64,000 nt of DNA from contig NC_052409.1 of the NCBI RefSeq assembly GCF_009389715.1, forward strand, positions 4,205,775 to 4,269,774. The letters are read 5' to 3'. Numbering within the stretch: position 1 is the stretch's first letter; each line of letters begins with the position of its first letter. Under the pieces are notes generated by a model that searched no databases, had not been told where the DNA came from, and saw only the letters and a list, made by a program, of their open reading frames with translations. Shown here piece by piece: positions 36,801-46,965 of this stretch. This stretch comes from Phoenix dactylifera. Taxonomy: Eukaryota; Streptophyta; Magnoliopsida; Arecales; Arecaceae. Position numbers and translations under genes: made by a program.

Positions 36801-39800
36801 GGAGGTGGAGGTGGTGGCGCGGGGAAAGAGATGGGATGGAGGTTTCGGTGAGATGGGAGGGAGAAGGGATGGGAGAACTCGAGGGTTGGAGAAAGAGTGG
36901 GAAAGAATAGAAGAAGAAGGGAAAGGAGCGATATCGGAGGTGGATCCCTCGTTCTGGGGAGCGAGGGGGTCGGCGAAGGCGGAGGATGGAGTCGGCAGCG
37001 GAAGTCGGAGGTGGCGGCACAGAAGAAGAAGGGGTCTTGGTGAGATGAAAGGGAGAAAAAGAAAGGGGTTTAGGGTTTAGTGAGCCGAGAGGGAGAGGAA
37101 GAGTCGACTGAGGGAAGAAGAAAATGGGAAGACTCAAGGTCGGTGGAGGGTGGAGGAAACGGAAAAGATGAAAGAGGGGGAAAGGGGAGGGTGGCGGTGT
37201 GATTGAATCAGCGGTGCGTGCGGTCGCTGAGGTGAGCTGCGGCGGCGAGCGATGGTCCGACAACAAGGAGGAGAGACGGCTCGGTGGCAGCAAAGAGCGG
37301 CGACAGTGGCGGTGGAGGCGTGACAGTGAGGCGTCGACGGCGGCGGTGGTGGCGAAACCCTAGATCTGGGTTCTTCTCCGTCGAACGACAGGTACGGTCT
37401 TCCTTTTTTTTTTTTTTTTTTGAACAGCACGTGCAAGTCACGTGCTGCGTCTGGGGTGGTCACGTGTGAAGTCACGTGCGAGGCTCACGTGAGGGTCATG
37501 TGACCTCTTTTTTTTTTTTTTTTTTTTTTTTTTGGGGCGGATCCGGCTAATGAACTGGTAACGGGTGAGGGACTTACCCGTTAACTGGTGTTTCTGCAAC
37601 CTCCCGACGGTTTCGGGAGGTGGTACCGGGCTCTGCGGCTACAGTTGCTGGCAGTTCCCGGCGGTCGATCGTGGCGAAGTCCACGCTAGCAGTGCAGAGG
37701 AGGGAGATCTCAGTGGTCTGTGGTGGTGGCCGGCGACCGGTCACCTGCTCCGGCACTGGGTTCCCTCGCAGGAATGTCTCCTGTCTCTCTTCGTGTGCGC
37801 GGTGGCCAGCAGACGCTTCGGCGGGTCCGAGGGACAGGTCTGAAAGAAGGGCAGCGATGCTCCTCTTCTTTTTGACAGAAGGAGTCACCCGTGGTCCGTC
37901 AGCTCGCTCCGGCGTCCGGGGTCGGGTTACCGCGTAGATTTCGTGTGCCCACCGGAATCCTGGGATCCGGCGATGCTCTGCCATACACTTGGTAGATTTC
38001 TGTGGGATTTTCGGGACAGAGGAGACAACAAAAGTTTTTTTTTTTTTGCAGACTGTCCCACTGCGGCCCAGAAAATGGCAGTGAAGAAAAGGAAGGGAAA
38101 GGATCACGGATCGGGGCGTTGGCACAGAGGCAAAGCCCAACAGTGCTCTGATACCAAACTGATGCGGGACAGTTGATTTAGAGAAGAAATTAAGTAGGGG
38201 AAGGAGGAGGGAGGAGTCTGGAGTCCACCAGATACTAAAGCGAAGTCTCGTTTTTAATCCCCAAAATATTCTGCTGAACAATAGATAAGGGGGTGCCATA
38301 TATAGCCCCAATACAACTACCCATGATCCCCACAAATGAGATCATGTAACTACCCATGACCCAACAACATCATGGGTCACTACACTAGCTAAATACAATC
38401 AAACAAGCAAACAACTAATAAAATACGAAAATACATAAGAAATAAATGAAAATACGCAAGAAAATAAAACTAGGGTGGCCAAAGTGCTATGCACGCCGGC
38501 GACGCCTGTATACATGCTGGAAACGGTGGTTTGTGTCCCCACCAGCTATGAATTGGCAGGACAAGCTCTAGCATGTGTTTAGGACGAAATCTATAATATA
38601 GACCTGTGCTTGAAAAGTTACTCAACAGCTTTTGGTTATAACAGGATCTGTTTAAAACAGGGCATGAATTTTACAGAACTACCATTTTCTGATTGACAAA
38701 TAAATTCAAGGCTCAATGACCTAGCCCAACCAACGAGTAGTCATCAATGGAACATGACACGCTCAGATCTGGTTACACCAGACCTGCTGACACCTCTCAA
38801 TTGATTTTAGGTAATGAAAAGTGCAAAGTATGAGCTCAGAGACAAACTGTGGTATAGACTCTGCAACTTCAAACCTAACTCACCAACCTACACTAGTTAC
38901 TGGCCACTGCACCTTCATCCCTAACAATTTATATAAAACCATTAAATATACCTTTTCTCTTGCATTCCAACCAAATTATCTATCATGGTTCACTATAATA
39001 TACCTCTTAACCAGAAATCGCACATCATATTAATCTTCTTTTCTTAAAATTTATGCATATAATATTTCCTTTTCTTGAAATCTATCAATTGTCTAAGCAA
39101 GCACGCAATAGCTTTCATGACTATTTTTCCTATCTTAAGGCCAGGAACCTGATTATTACATACTGTTTTCACTTTCTAATATCGTCTTTCCTATCAGTTT
39201 CTTCCATAACTTTATAGCGCGGTTTGTTAAGTTTATATCAAGCTTTGCAATCCCAGTACCAAACCCTGCACCGGTACATATTGTTATAGTTTCAGTATGA
39301 TTGGTATATAGTCAGTTTCTTATTGGTGCGGTATGGTACAGCCGGTATGGGGTGGTACGTACTAATACGGTGAATCTTGGTTTATATCGCTATAGTTGCT
39401 ACTGTGGTCCAAAACCTTTATTTTTAGAACTGGATACTTTTATTATTTCATCTAACACTATTTATGCTGCAGGTCAAGATTACTCAACAAAAGATTGTAA
39501 AAAAAGAGGCACAAGCTATACAATGTGAATACATACATACATACATATATATATGCATGATATATTTGTAGAAGATAGAATAAATTAGATTTCATGTCCA
39601 CTTCAATAATACAGCATATAACAAGGCCACTTAATGGTATGCAGTAATAAAACAACGTACCTGTCCATCTGAACCAGCAGAAAACACTCTGTTGTGACTA
39701 GGAACGGTTGCTAGAGAATTCACATCACCCTTATGAAAAGTGTGAGCTTGCAAAAGAGTTCCATGACAACTATCCCAAAACTGAACACTCCCAGTACTAT

Positions 39801-40125
39801 CTCCGCTAACAAGGACCCCACACCTAAACATAAGTTTAAGGGGAGGGGGGTCAATTCAACTATAATAAAGGAATTTGAAAAATTGAATATCGCAAGACCA
39901 ATAATTCTACACAAGATATTGATTTTAACTAACTTCTACCTTAGAAACAATAATGACCAAACACAAAGTTCAGGTCCACTGCCCAAGCCACCAAGCCCAA
40001 CCGTGATGCGATATGCCTCATGAAAAGATATAGCATCCCAGCATCTTATTAAACTACAATAGTCATAAATAAGCAAAATTATTAAATAATAAAGAAATAT
40101 TTCTTTTAAATAAGAGAATGCAGAC

Positions 40126-40161
<36 letters not shown>

Positions 40162-43100
40162 GCTTAACCAACTCCATAACCCATGCATCCATAGAAGGAT
40201 GTGCACAAGCTTGCAACTTTTAAAAGAAAACAAGATTGAAAATTCAGGATCATCGATTTACCGCTATCATTTAGTCAAACATACCCATCATTAGTCCCAG
40301 AAAATATTAACTTTGCATCATGGCTCCATGTAACACTCAAAATGCGCCCTGTAAATAAAAAAAACACAATTACAAAAATTTTTGAATCGGAAAGCTTAAA
40401 GAGAAAATGAAAGAATAGGTTTATGAGTCTAACCGCTAACCCTAGGAAATGATCTGATATATGTCAGTCCATCTGTATCAAAGGCATTATACAAGCGAAT
40501 GCAACCATCATCACAGGCAACAGCTAAGCGTTGATAGTTGCTTGCAATAGCTGCAGAATGAGGTTCATCTGAGTCATCGTCGTCGTCATCACTTTGACCA
40601 GATTCAGAATCACTGTGAGCACCATGAGATTCATAACCATTGGCTATAAGCCCTGAGTCATTTTTTCCTAAATGCACTATACTATCTGAAGGTTCAATGG
40701 CCATCTGCCAGATAGATACTCCAACAGAATCCAGTACAATCTATAGGATCCACAAGAAAAGGACACTCATAGTATCATAGAAGTGTATATAAAATGGCTA
40801 TCAATGTAGATTTTTTTGGCTATTATAATATAAGAACAACAAAAAAACTAATAGCAGTATGACGAAGAATGGCCCACAACAAAATTGTGGTTATTTTTTT
40901 TAAAATCTTAGATTGTTTCTTTTAGTTGTTATAAATGTGTAATTTCCCATTTAAGAGAAAAGTAAATGTAGCAACCATGCTTATTATTTGGCTGGTAAGG
41001 TAAGATCATGACATGATGCTAGGTCATAATATAGAAAAGAAGTTTTTTCTTCAAAGAAAGACATTTGCCTTTGCGCAACATTTTGTTTTCTGATTATGTT
41101 GGCCGTCTTCACACTCGTCAGGTGTGAGCCGCCGATGTACCCAAAAAAAAAAAGACATTTAATTTTAACTTGATCTATAAGCATCACAAGCAGAACCACA
41201 TTAAAACATAAAACTACATTTCGTGCACCCTCCCTACCAAGTCCTAGTGGTTATCATGAAGAAATTGAGTTAACAACATTCCACCCCTCAATGCCACACT
41301 CCCAATGTTTCAAGGCATGTACAAAAGAGGCAATGTGACAAGAAGATCAGAAAAATGTTAATATGTGGGAATCATGTGGTGAGAGAAGGGGAGAAGGAGC
41401 AGTTAAAAGGAAATAGTATCTAAATCTATGAAGTGGTACAGAAAAGGGATTTTTACCTGTTATAGAGTGGTAAGGGAAAGCATATCAACTTGAAGGGGAA
41501 TAGAAAGCAATGAAGAAGTGCAGAAAAAGGATAGCAATTTAATAGGTTTCTCAGGTGAGAACCAGCTAATGCTTCTCAAGCTGGTGCCAAGTCTTAAAAG
41601 GAGTGGCATTTGATAGCAAATCAATCAAGGTTTGCTGTGTTGGTACCAGACCCCGTACCAATACTATTCTATTACAGTGTCAGTACGTTGTATGTTACAA
41701 AAAGGTTCGACATATCGGTACAGTACGGTGCCGATGGGTACGGCAAACATTAAGACCATTTCTTTTACCATATCAGCTCCCTCACTCTAAAATGTTCATT
41801 AATTCCTAACCTCCACAACTACTACGACATGACCATGCTATTATGCTCCACATCATAAAACCAGTCACAAATTAAAGGGTAGTAAGAAAGATGACATTTG
41901 CCATATTGTTCACAGTGCCTTGCACAGGAAGGATTATCTTTTCATATAAGCAACATCACCACGAACTTGGCTGATGCTGAAAAGATTTTAATTAGCATCC
42001 CTCTCGAGCCCATAAAGCAGATTATTTCCATGCACATTCACTCCACACTCGCTTTGTAAGCAAGTTGTCCAATCCTGTTTCTTTCCAAGATAGTAACCCA
42101 CATGAAAACCAAGACTTTTAAAAGCTCAGCTGCTTGTAAACTTAAAAGGCCTGAGACACTTAGCAGCCCTCAAATAGGGGCAAAAGAGAAGGTTTGCCCT
42201 AGTAACCTAATTCACAACTTCCCAACTAAGATGAAGAGGACTTTGATAAGTGTGGAATGAGAACATTGAACCAGGATTTACCCAGTATATGCATGTGCAA
42301 AATGTAACTGTATTGCACATCAGTTAACTTCATATCAAATTTTAATTAGCTGCCTGATAAGCAAATTAGGTAACCATGTGCTCTACTCTGTATCATTCAA
42401 GCTGTCCAATACGAATAATGCATACTAAACTAAGCATAAACAATTGCAATTTTCCTTAAAAGTGTCACTTGGAAGAATCATGATTGCTGATCAGAACATT
42501 TCATTCTTTTCGATTTGTTGAAAATTGCAAAGTTTTTCATACTTCATCAGTAAAATCTGAATCGCATGACTACTAAAAGTGTCTTTCAAATAATGCTTCT
42601 GAAGGCAAGTAAAATTGCCGATGGATGTGGTTGAACTAATTCTTTAGGTTTCTCTAGTTGTTACCTTACGCATTAACAGCATTTAGATCACCAATATTAA
42701 GCATATCTGCATCATAAATTGGTGGTAAATAAAAGAAAGCATTTTTAATCAATTTACACAATCAGTATACTAAACCATATGACCACTTTGGACCTTTAAA
42801 TTATAGTCACATCATGTGAAGAAAAAAAAGAACCAATTTTGACCAAAAAAAAGAGCCAGAACTAACAATAAAGAACTTTAACCTTTTGTTGTAAACCAAA
42901 GAGATCCCATTCTGAGATTGACCCATCTATACTCGAGGACAACAAACGGCCTGGGCCTCCACTCTTCGAACTGGGGCGGCACCAGACCAGTGAAGACACT
43001 CTAGAGATAGGGTCACCTTGGATTGTCTGCAGCCCAAAAAAAGATCAAATCTTTTTACGAAAACCAAAAACATAGATGCTAAATCAACAAGAGAAATCGG

Positions 43101-43276
43101 GATCCTACGAGCTGGCAATGCCATCCAACGGAGCCAGGGGAAACGAGCCAGATCTCGAGAGAGCCGTCCTCCCGCGCGGCCGCAACCTGCGAGCCGTCGG
43201 CGCTGGTGGCGAGGGCCACCACAGCAGAGGGCTTCCACTCCACCGAACTGTTCCTATAGAGATGGAGTTTCTCCAT
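24821..43276 (-). CDS. PCN: WD40 protein UTP4/Cirhin homologue (POPCORN), SSU processome
   Basis: UTP4 proteins are WD40 subunits of the UTP-A part of the nucleolar small-subunit processome, needed for early 18S rRNA maturation; the Arabidopsis member is POPCORN. Exons (minus strand): 43109-43276, 42883-43026, 40434-40740, 40285-40348, 39940-40053, 39661-39823, 29279-29432, 28582-29171, 28085-28266, 27321-27581, 24821-25121. All phases agree, giving 815 residues. Diagnostic N-terminal words are [16 protein letters not shown] and [19 protein letters not shown]-type blades include [34 protein letters not shown] and [13 protein letters not shown]. Exon 3 has an acidic run (DDDDDDSDE). The C-terminal exon carries a basic patch (ARAKRKRK) that could be a nuclear signal. 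The start ATG is 43276. Intron 6 (29433-39660) contains a chromovirus in the same orientation, and intron 10 contains a MITE. Confidence 0.95.
25322..25772. mobile_element. hAT-type MITE, 451 bp
   Basis: Terminal inverted repeats CAAGGTTTTAAATA and (reverse complement of the right end) CATGGTTTTAAATA are flanked by an exact 8-bp duplication ATCAGGAA (25314-25321 and 25773-25780). Inner sequence is AT-rich with further inverted similarity (ATAATGGTTATAA on the left, TAATGGTTATAAC on the right). It has no coding capacity. The 8-bp duplication points to hAT-type transposition. It lies in UTP4 intron 10. Confidence 0.88.
29547..29711. repeat. 83-bp tandem duplication in UTP4 intron 6
   Basis: Two adjacent copies start TTGGAAAAGCCGTCTC at 29547 and 29630. 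They differ at only a few bases, and a third copy begins (TTGGAAAG) and stops. Confidence 0.9.
30285..30330. repeat. Three short repeats CAAGTTTATG
   Basis: The word GCAAGTTTATG occurs three times at a spacing of 13-14 bases. Confidence 0.7.
30892..31276 (-). repeat. 3' LTR of the chromovirus
   Basis: 385 bp, no difference from 38160-38544 seen by eye. It contains the last part of the gag-pol frame. Confidence 0.93.
31219..35943 (-). CDS. Chromovirus gag-pol polyprotein
   Basis: A single 1,574-codon frame. In order it shows a coiled-coil-like N-terminus, a retrotransposon gag domain, a CCHC zinc knuckle ([15 protein letters not shown]), an aspartic protease with DSGS, reverse transcriptase with YFDDILIYS, RNase H, integrase with the HHCC zinc-binding region (CRTCQLSK) and a chromodomain ([15 protein letters not shown]). 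Gag and pol share one frame, as in many plant chromoviruses. The frame ends inside the 3' LTR with an Arg-rich tail. It looks whole. Chromodomains in this family are thought to guide integration to certain chromatin. Confidence 0.93.
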   Translation of the reverse strand: MTTRSGTSYSHEMSTNPNQQVLDAIAALETRLGARITDLETRLNTRLTIAENSITNLQVTHNDGESELGEIEPSRPRGFGPQHQRDYLRARETPDEHVMRSIKIDAPSYDGRLDPKVFIDWLADMDHYFEWYSLSDDRRVRFAKMKLIGPAKLHWNTIENMLARARQPPVVHWDEMKEKLKEKYLPTSYKSRLLDQWQRLIQGNKPVSEYIARFDEFFMRCDARESVELTLSRFRSGLRDDLQKELILREVNSLEHAYQLVQDIERYTNKTTFRRFDLKETNYKNTHGSQINTWSKPNVRNQATESPKINDQKSKGILSEPPKISRDQCYRCFGFGHRASQCPTKKTLVIEEDRNDEENELVYEPEIDPEESDEGEEPDSLEGSTPLGVVRCVLTQPKREDDDWRRRSIFHTYIKCGEHSCKVIIDSGSCVNVVSTRTVKKLQLKTVPHPNPYNVSWVDKTAIPVTERCLVQINFSEYNDKVWCDVIPMDVGHIILGRPWLYDLDVTIYGKSNSCSFVHQGKKIRLNPLPPRPSIAGKKDVKVEKRLQIISPKEFEKAATQGSIVIVLVSKEVVPDVQIDFSKEVHHVLEEFKDLFPEDLPDELPPMRDIQHAIDLVPGATLPNLPHYRLNPIEHAELKRQVDELLQKGFIRESLSPCAVPALLTPKKDGTWRMCVDSRAINKITVKYRFPIPRLDDMLDMMAGATIFSKIDLKSGYHQIRIRPGDEWKTAFKTKDGLYEWLVMPFGLTNAPSTFMRIMTQVLRPFMGKFLVVYFDDILIYSKNKEQHLEHLRLVCDSLRKESLYANLKKCSFMTDRVIFLGFVVSSEGVSADPQKVQAILEWPEPTTLFEVRSFHGLATFYRRFIKNFSTITAPITDCIRKGEFHWTVAASRAFQEIKTRMTEAPVMRLPDFTKVFEVSCDASGIGIGGVLSQEKHPVAYFSEKLNDAKRKYSTYDKEFYAVVQALRHWRHYLLPQEFVLYSDHEALRYLNSQKRLNSRHGKWAEFLQEYTFVLCHKAGIDNKAADALSRRVALLLSVSINVTGFERIIDDYATCPDFAEIYASVLDGRTRDYSDYLVVDSFLFRGNKLCIPQTSLRDFLVWELHAGGIAGHFGRNKTIDMVEQRFYWPSLKRNVAKIVSQCRTCQLSKQRKQNTGLYTPLPVPDRPWQDISMDFVLGLPKTRSKHDSILVVVDRFSKMAHFLPTSKTSDASKVARIIFDEVVRLHGLPTSIVTDRDVKFVSYFWKTLWNFMGTKLKYSTAYHPQTDGQTEVVNRSLGNLLRCLVGDHPGNWDLLLSIAEFAYNSSVNRTTGLSPFEIVLGYVPRKPVDLIPVAPNNRISETAESFAQHMQNLHKEIKKKIEINNVRYKTAVDLRRRYQEFRAGDDVMIRIRPERFPPGAVRKLHARSMGPYKILKRVGSNAYVVDIPSDFGINPVFNVEDLVAYRGPTTIPTDPLNEPDTDCTSNFENISPAPALPPIPFSPQITDTVEQILDDQIVSTQNGGYQRYLVRWHGRPPSDDTWISRDELQRLASDLLEHYQTSVSPEANSSPLRGVGGDTNHRFQHVYRRRRRA
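35944..38159 (-). other. Long GC-rich leader of the chromovirus
   Basis: About 2.2 kb between the gag start and the 5' LTR. The first 400 bases are AT-rich, then about 36380-38150 is GC-rich and polypurine-biased on the plus strand (pyrimidine on the element's strand). It includes two long T runs (37404-37421 and 37507-37532) around a cluster of CACGTG. Open frames here encode low-complexity Pro/Ser/Arg sequence and look non-genuine. Confidence 0.7.
38145..38156 (-). other. Primer-binding site (initiator tRNA-Met type)
   Basis: On the element's strand it reads TGGTATCAGAGC, starting 3 bases inside the 5' LTR. This is the standard plant iMet primer-binding sequence. Confidence 0.9.
38160..38544 (-). 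repeat. 5' LTR of the chromovirus
   Basis: 385 bp, bounded by TG and CA, followed outside by the target duplication GCTAT at 38545-38549. Confidence 0.93.
39245..39375. repeat. CGGTAC-rich dispersed repeat, copy 1
   Basis: This patch is rich in GGTAC, CGGTA and GGTATGG words, unlike its AT-rich surroundings. A related patch lies at 41636-41752. Both are in UTP4 introns, and their ends could not be fixed. Confidence 0.4.
40131..40156. repeat. (GA)n microsatellite
   Basis: A pure GA run of about 13 units in UTP4 intron 4. Confidence 0.9.
41067..41150 (+). mobile_element. 84-bp short retroposon, copy 2
   Basis: It is bounded by the exact 10-bp duplication AAAGACATTT (41057-41066 and 41151-41160). 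It shares with 16332-16415 the core TGTTGGCCG, CACAC, GTGTGAGCCGCC and TGTACC, and has a terminal A run. The two copies are the same length, which argues that 84 bp is close to the natural size. It lies in UTP4 intron 2. Confidence 0.82.
41636..41752. repeat. CGGTAC-rich dispersed repeat, copy 2
   Basis: Words such as GGTACCAGACC, CGGTACAGTACGG and GGTACGG resemble the patch at 39245-39375. It may be a worn MITE. Confidence 0.4.
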
Positions 43277-43299
43277 CAATAACGGAGATGAAAGAACAG

Positions 43300-43896
43300 C
43301 GATTCAGGTTCGTAGAAGAGAAGTGGAGCCAAGAGAGTCAAAACCCTCGGGACCTACTAAAAATCGTTCGCTTCCTTCTAGGTTTGGCGTTCATGGACGA
43401 AGAGGAGGAAGCCCAAGGCCTCGGTCTATCAGTCGATCGAAGAGAGATCGAAATATTCAAGGGAAGTGGGGTTCAAGTAGAGGGGAATATCGAGAGGGGA
43501 CGAGAGGCGAGGGAGAAAAGCGGGCGGCGGTCTCACTGCTCAGGGTTTTGAAGGTTTTGGGGAGAGAACTTTGAGGGGTTTAGGGCGAAATTACTGTAGC
43601 TTTGTACATTCCGGCTACCGTGGGCTTTGGGTCCGGGTTGGGCTAAGCGGAAGTCGGAGTGGTTAATTTCGCAGCTCAAGCGAGCGTATCCTCGACGGCC
43701 AACGATATCCATCGAGCAGTATTGCAGATTGGACTATGTTTATACGCCCCTTATAATGGGCCTGGCCTCTTGAGGACGGCCCATTAGGCCGAAAGAGTGG
43801 GCCATTACAATTTGTCAACTGTTCCGATCGCGCACCATAATATTTTATTTTCTAAGCTCATTGAATATATTTATGGTAGATGATCCGTCCAGCTTA

Positions 43897-43928
<32 letters not shown>

Positions 43929-44178
43929 GACTGCTTGATTTTGAGTAACGGATTCCCAACCTAGGTATATTATGGCCAAAAATATATTGCACAACAGATG
44001 TCAAAAATGTCAACATATGAGTGTTTATTGGCTGAAAAATGCATAGATTAAAAATTTTCAAATTACATAATTTTTTAACAGCAAATAATGGATCTCATCC
44101 AACTGTACAGGTTATCGATGTTGGGCCCTACGTTGTCGTCGACCTTATGAGCAATATTGTGTAAATGTTATATATTAG

Positions 44179-44243
<65 letters not shown>

Positions 44244-44828
44244 TTTTACTGAACCCAGGATAAATTAGTCGATTGATATGGAATCATACCTATATGAACA
44301 TATGAAATCAGATGGCGTACTAAAATTCAGTAAATTAACCTTGACAATATTAACAACGATGTCAGAAATCTCTACAATATTAACCTATTATATATAATGG
44401 CAGAAATGACCATTTCCTTGTAAATGTTGAATAAACGTACAGCAAAATCTCTATAATTGGAATAGAACAGTGAACCATCTCCCTTGTTGGCAGTATATTT
44501 CAGTATCAAAAATAAATATCTATCACATTCAGCATAAAAGTCAGTCCAATAGGCGACGTGTTTGGACTCCAAAATATGGCTTTACAAGGTCAAACGTTTT
44601 GACTCTCTTTTTAAAACTGTAATAGCAGTTCATCCTGATGATATGGAAAGCCAGAGAGAGTTTCAAAGAGCAAACGTGCATGTCTTCAATCTTTCATCAT
44701 TTATTGAGGATAAAGATTAATTATTTGTTTTCGATTTTGATTTCAATAAATTGTAACATGAAATTCATAAAAAGACAGCAAAATAGAGAACTTAGGTTGA
44801 TGGGCCTTCCCATCTTTTGCATCAAGAA

Positions 44829-44859
<31 letters not shown>

Positions 44860-45134
44860 GAAAAGGAGGTCGGCAAACATTTTTATAGCAAATGCTGGTA
44901 TCTCAACTGCATGGGTCCTCCAAAACTTTCAAATTTGCATACCAGTAGTGCATGCGAAGAAAGGAAGAAAGGCAAAAAGCCAAAGTTAAAGGTTCAAATT
45001 CCCACCAAAAGCAGCTTAGATGATTTGAGCATCAAGGCCCCCCAAGCCAAAGAAAAGAATCCACATCCTACAAATCAAGTCCCCACTTACCTCTTCCACC
45101 TCATTCTCCACTCCCATGTCTTTCTTGCCTCCCC
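43300..45134. other. Divergent intergenic region between UTP4 and the GH17 gene
   Basis: It contains both promoter sides. (AT)n runs lie at 43902-43928 and 44180-44241, and a poly-A tract at about 44834-44860. Frames antisense to the UTP4 first exon are shadows. No exon was recognised. Confidence 0.6.
44180..44241. repeat. (TA)n microsatellite
   Basis: About 30 uninterrupted TA units. It is probably highly length-variable. Confidence 0.92.
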
Positions 45135-45164
45135 ATGCCGGCGATAGGAAGAACTCCGACAGCC

Positions 45165-46965
45165 ATGCCCGCAGCCATCCGCACTCTCTGGATCCTCTCC
45201 ACAGTTTCCATCTTGGAAGGTATATATGCTATATCAACCATTATTCTCTCCATTACCTTCAACAGTACGTCTCGGATAGTTGGAATGCTCCTCTTACGAA
45301 CTCAAATAACCTAAAGAAATTAACCAGCTTTATCGTGTTCATTTCAGCTGTCGGTGGATCCGGCATTGGCGTCAACTACGGCAAGCTTGGGAACAATCTT
45401 CCCCCACCAGCCCAGGTGGCACAGTTTCTTGCTCGAAACACTGTAATCGACCGCGTCAAGCTCTTCGATACGGATCCAGCAACCTTGCAAGCCTTCGACA
45501 ACACCGACCTAGCCATTGATGTCACCATCTCCAACGACCTCATCCCCAACCTCACCAACCTTTCCTTCGCCAAGTATTGGATCCAGGCAAACATCCTCCC
45601 CTACATCGCCGCCACCAACATCACCCGCATCCTAGTCGGCAACGAGGTCGTGTCGGCCGCCGACAAATCCCTGATCGCGAGCCTCGTGCCCGCCATGCAA
45701 AACCTCCACACCGCCCTGGTGGGCGCGTCACTGCAACACAAGATCAAGGTCTCCTCCCCACACTCCCTCGGCATCCTTGCCGCTTCTGCCCCACCATCTG
45801 TTGGGAGATTTCAGGATGGCTACGACACCGCTGTAATGAAGCCGTTGCTTACCTTCTTAAGAGCTACAGGCTCCCCTTTCATGGTGAATCCGTACCCTTT
45901 CTTCGGCTCCACTCGTGATACCCTCGACTACGCCCTTTTCCGGCTGAACTCCGGCGTGGTGGACGACAATACCGGCCTGACATACACAAACATGTTGGAT
46001 GCGCAACTGGACGCCATCTTCTCTGCAATGAAGCTCCTGGGTTTCACCGACGTCGAGATCGTCGTAGCCGAGACCGGATGGCCATCAATGGGAGATGCAT
46101 GGGAGGTCGGCGCGGACATGGATAGTGCTCGGGACTACAACAAGAACCTTGTGCGGCATGCGGCTTCTGGCATCGGCACCCCGCTCATGCCCAACAGAAC
46201 ATTCGACACATACATCTTCTCGCTCTTCAACGAGAATCTCAAACCCGGGCCGACGTCCGAGAGGAACTTCGGGCTGTTCTATCCCAATATGACGCCTGTC
46301 TACGACATTGGAATTCTTAGAACCGAGGTGAGGTAGAGATTACTAATTAACAATCTGCGTGGTCTAGTATTACTGAATCCGGTGCATGATCTTTAATTAT
46401 TCCTCTAGTTGTCCAGTGTAAGTGATTGCAGCGAGTTGGGACTCTTAAAACTTTTAGCAGGCCAGAGATCAACAGGTGAAGCCCATGGCATCCGATGCGA
46501 AGAGGTGGTGCGTTCCGAAACCAGACGCCGATGTCATGTCGCTGCAGGAGAAAATTGAGTATGTCTGCGCGCAGGGCATCGACTGCAATCCGATACGACC
46601 AGGCGGTGCATGCTATCGTCCAGACACTGCACAAGGCCATGCTGCTTACGTTATGAACGAGTATTACCAATCTTTTGGAAGGAATTCGTTCGACTGTGAT
46701 TTCGGACAGACCGGAGTGATCTCCACCATTGATCCAAGTAAGCATGCCCCATAAGGCAGCATTCTTTCGGCGATCTTTATTTTTAATTTCTTTTGGTTTC
46801 TTACTATTGGCGGTGCAAGAACATATGCAACTGATTATTTCGAGCAGTTTATGTTAAATATACCGACTCCCTCGTTGTCATGGTTGCATCTCATAAAAAC
46901 CTACTCAAAGTTGAATTAAAAATTGCTCCTTTGTAGGCTACGGAAACTGCATATATAGATCCTGA
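45165..46965 (+). CDS. Glucan endo-1,3-beta-glucosidase (GH17) with C-terminal X8 domain
   Basis: Secreted wall enzyme predicted to cut beta-1,3-glucan (callose). Exons 45165-45219, 45348-46327, 46461-46737 and 46937-46965 join in phase to 446 residues. The first exon gives a short signal-like segment (AAIRTLWILSTVSILEA), and the mature protein starts near GIGVNYGKLG, typical of GH17. The proposed acid/base Glu lies in LVGNEVV and the nucleophile Glu in VVAETGWPS; FSLFNENLKPG is the usual late motif. Exon 3 starts the X8 carbohydrate-binding module (RWCVPK, VCAQGIDC, GACY, FDCDFG) and exon 4 finishes it (YGNCIYRS). No GPI signal follows X8. An in-frame ATG at 45135 would add 10 residues; 45165 is preferred because it puts the hydrophobic stretch near the N-terminus. 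The exon 3 acceptor could also be 15 bases further on. Confidence 0.92.

Larger units (their letters stand above)
30892..38544 (-). mobile_element. Ty3/Gypsy chromovirus LTR retrotransposon, apparently whole
   Basis: This 7,653-bp element is flanked by the 5-bp target duplication GCTAT (30887-30891 and 38545-38549). Two 385-bp terminal repeats (30892-31276 and 38160-38544) begin TG and end CA and appear identical by eye. A primer-binding site for initiator tRNA-Met lies 3 bases inside the 5' LTR, and a purine-rich tract abuts the 3' LTR. One long gag-pol frame occupies 31219-35943 and shows no visible break. The leader between 5' LTR and gag is unusually long (about 2.2 kb). The C-terminal chromodomain places it among chromoviruses. 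Identical LTRs suggest a recent insertion. It sits in intron 6 of UTP4, in the same transcriptional sense as the host gene. Confidence 0.95.

Noticed and set aside
36355-37293. Long minus-strand open frame of about 310 codons in the chromovirus leader
   Set aside because: Low-complexity Pro/Ser/Arg sequence from a polypyrimidine-biased region; no domain, and it lies in the untranslated leader of the element.
37574-38335. Minus-strand open frame crossing the 5' LTR boundary
   Set aside because: It runs through the primer-binding site and LTR, so it cannot be a host gene and has no protein-like features.
43018-43551. Plus-strand open frame opposite the UTP4 first exons
   Set aside because: It is a shadow of the well-supported UTP4 exons 1-2 and their GC-rich leader.
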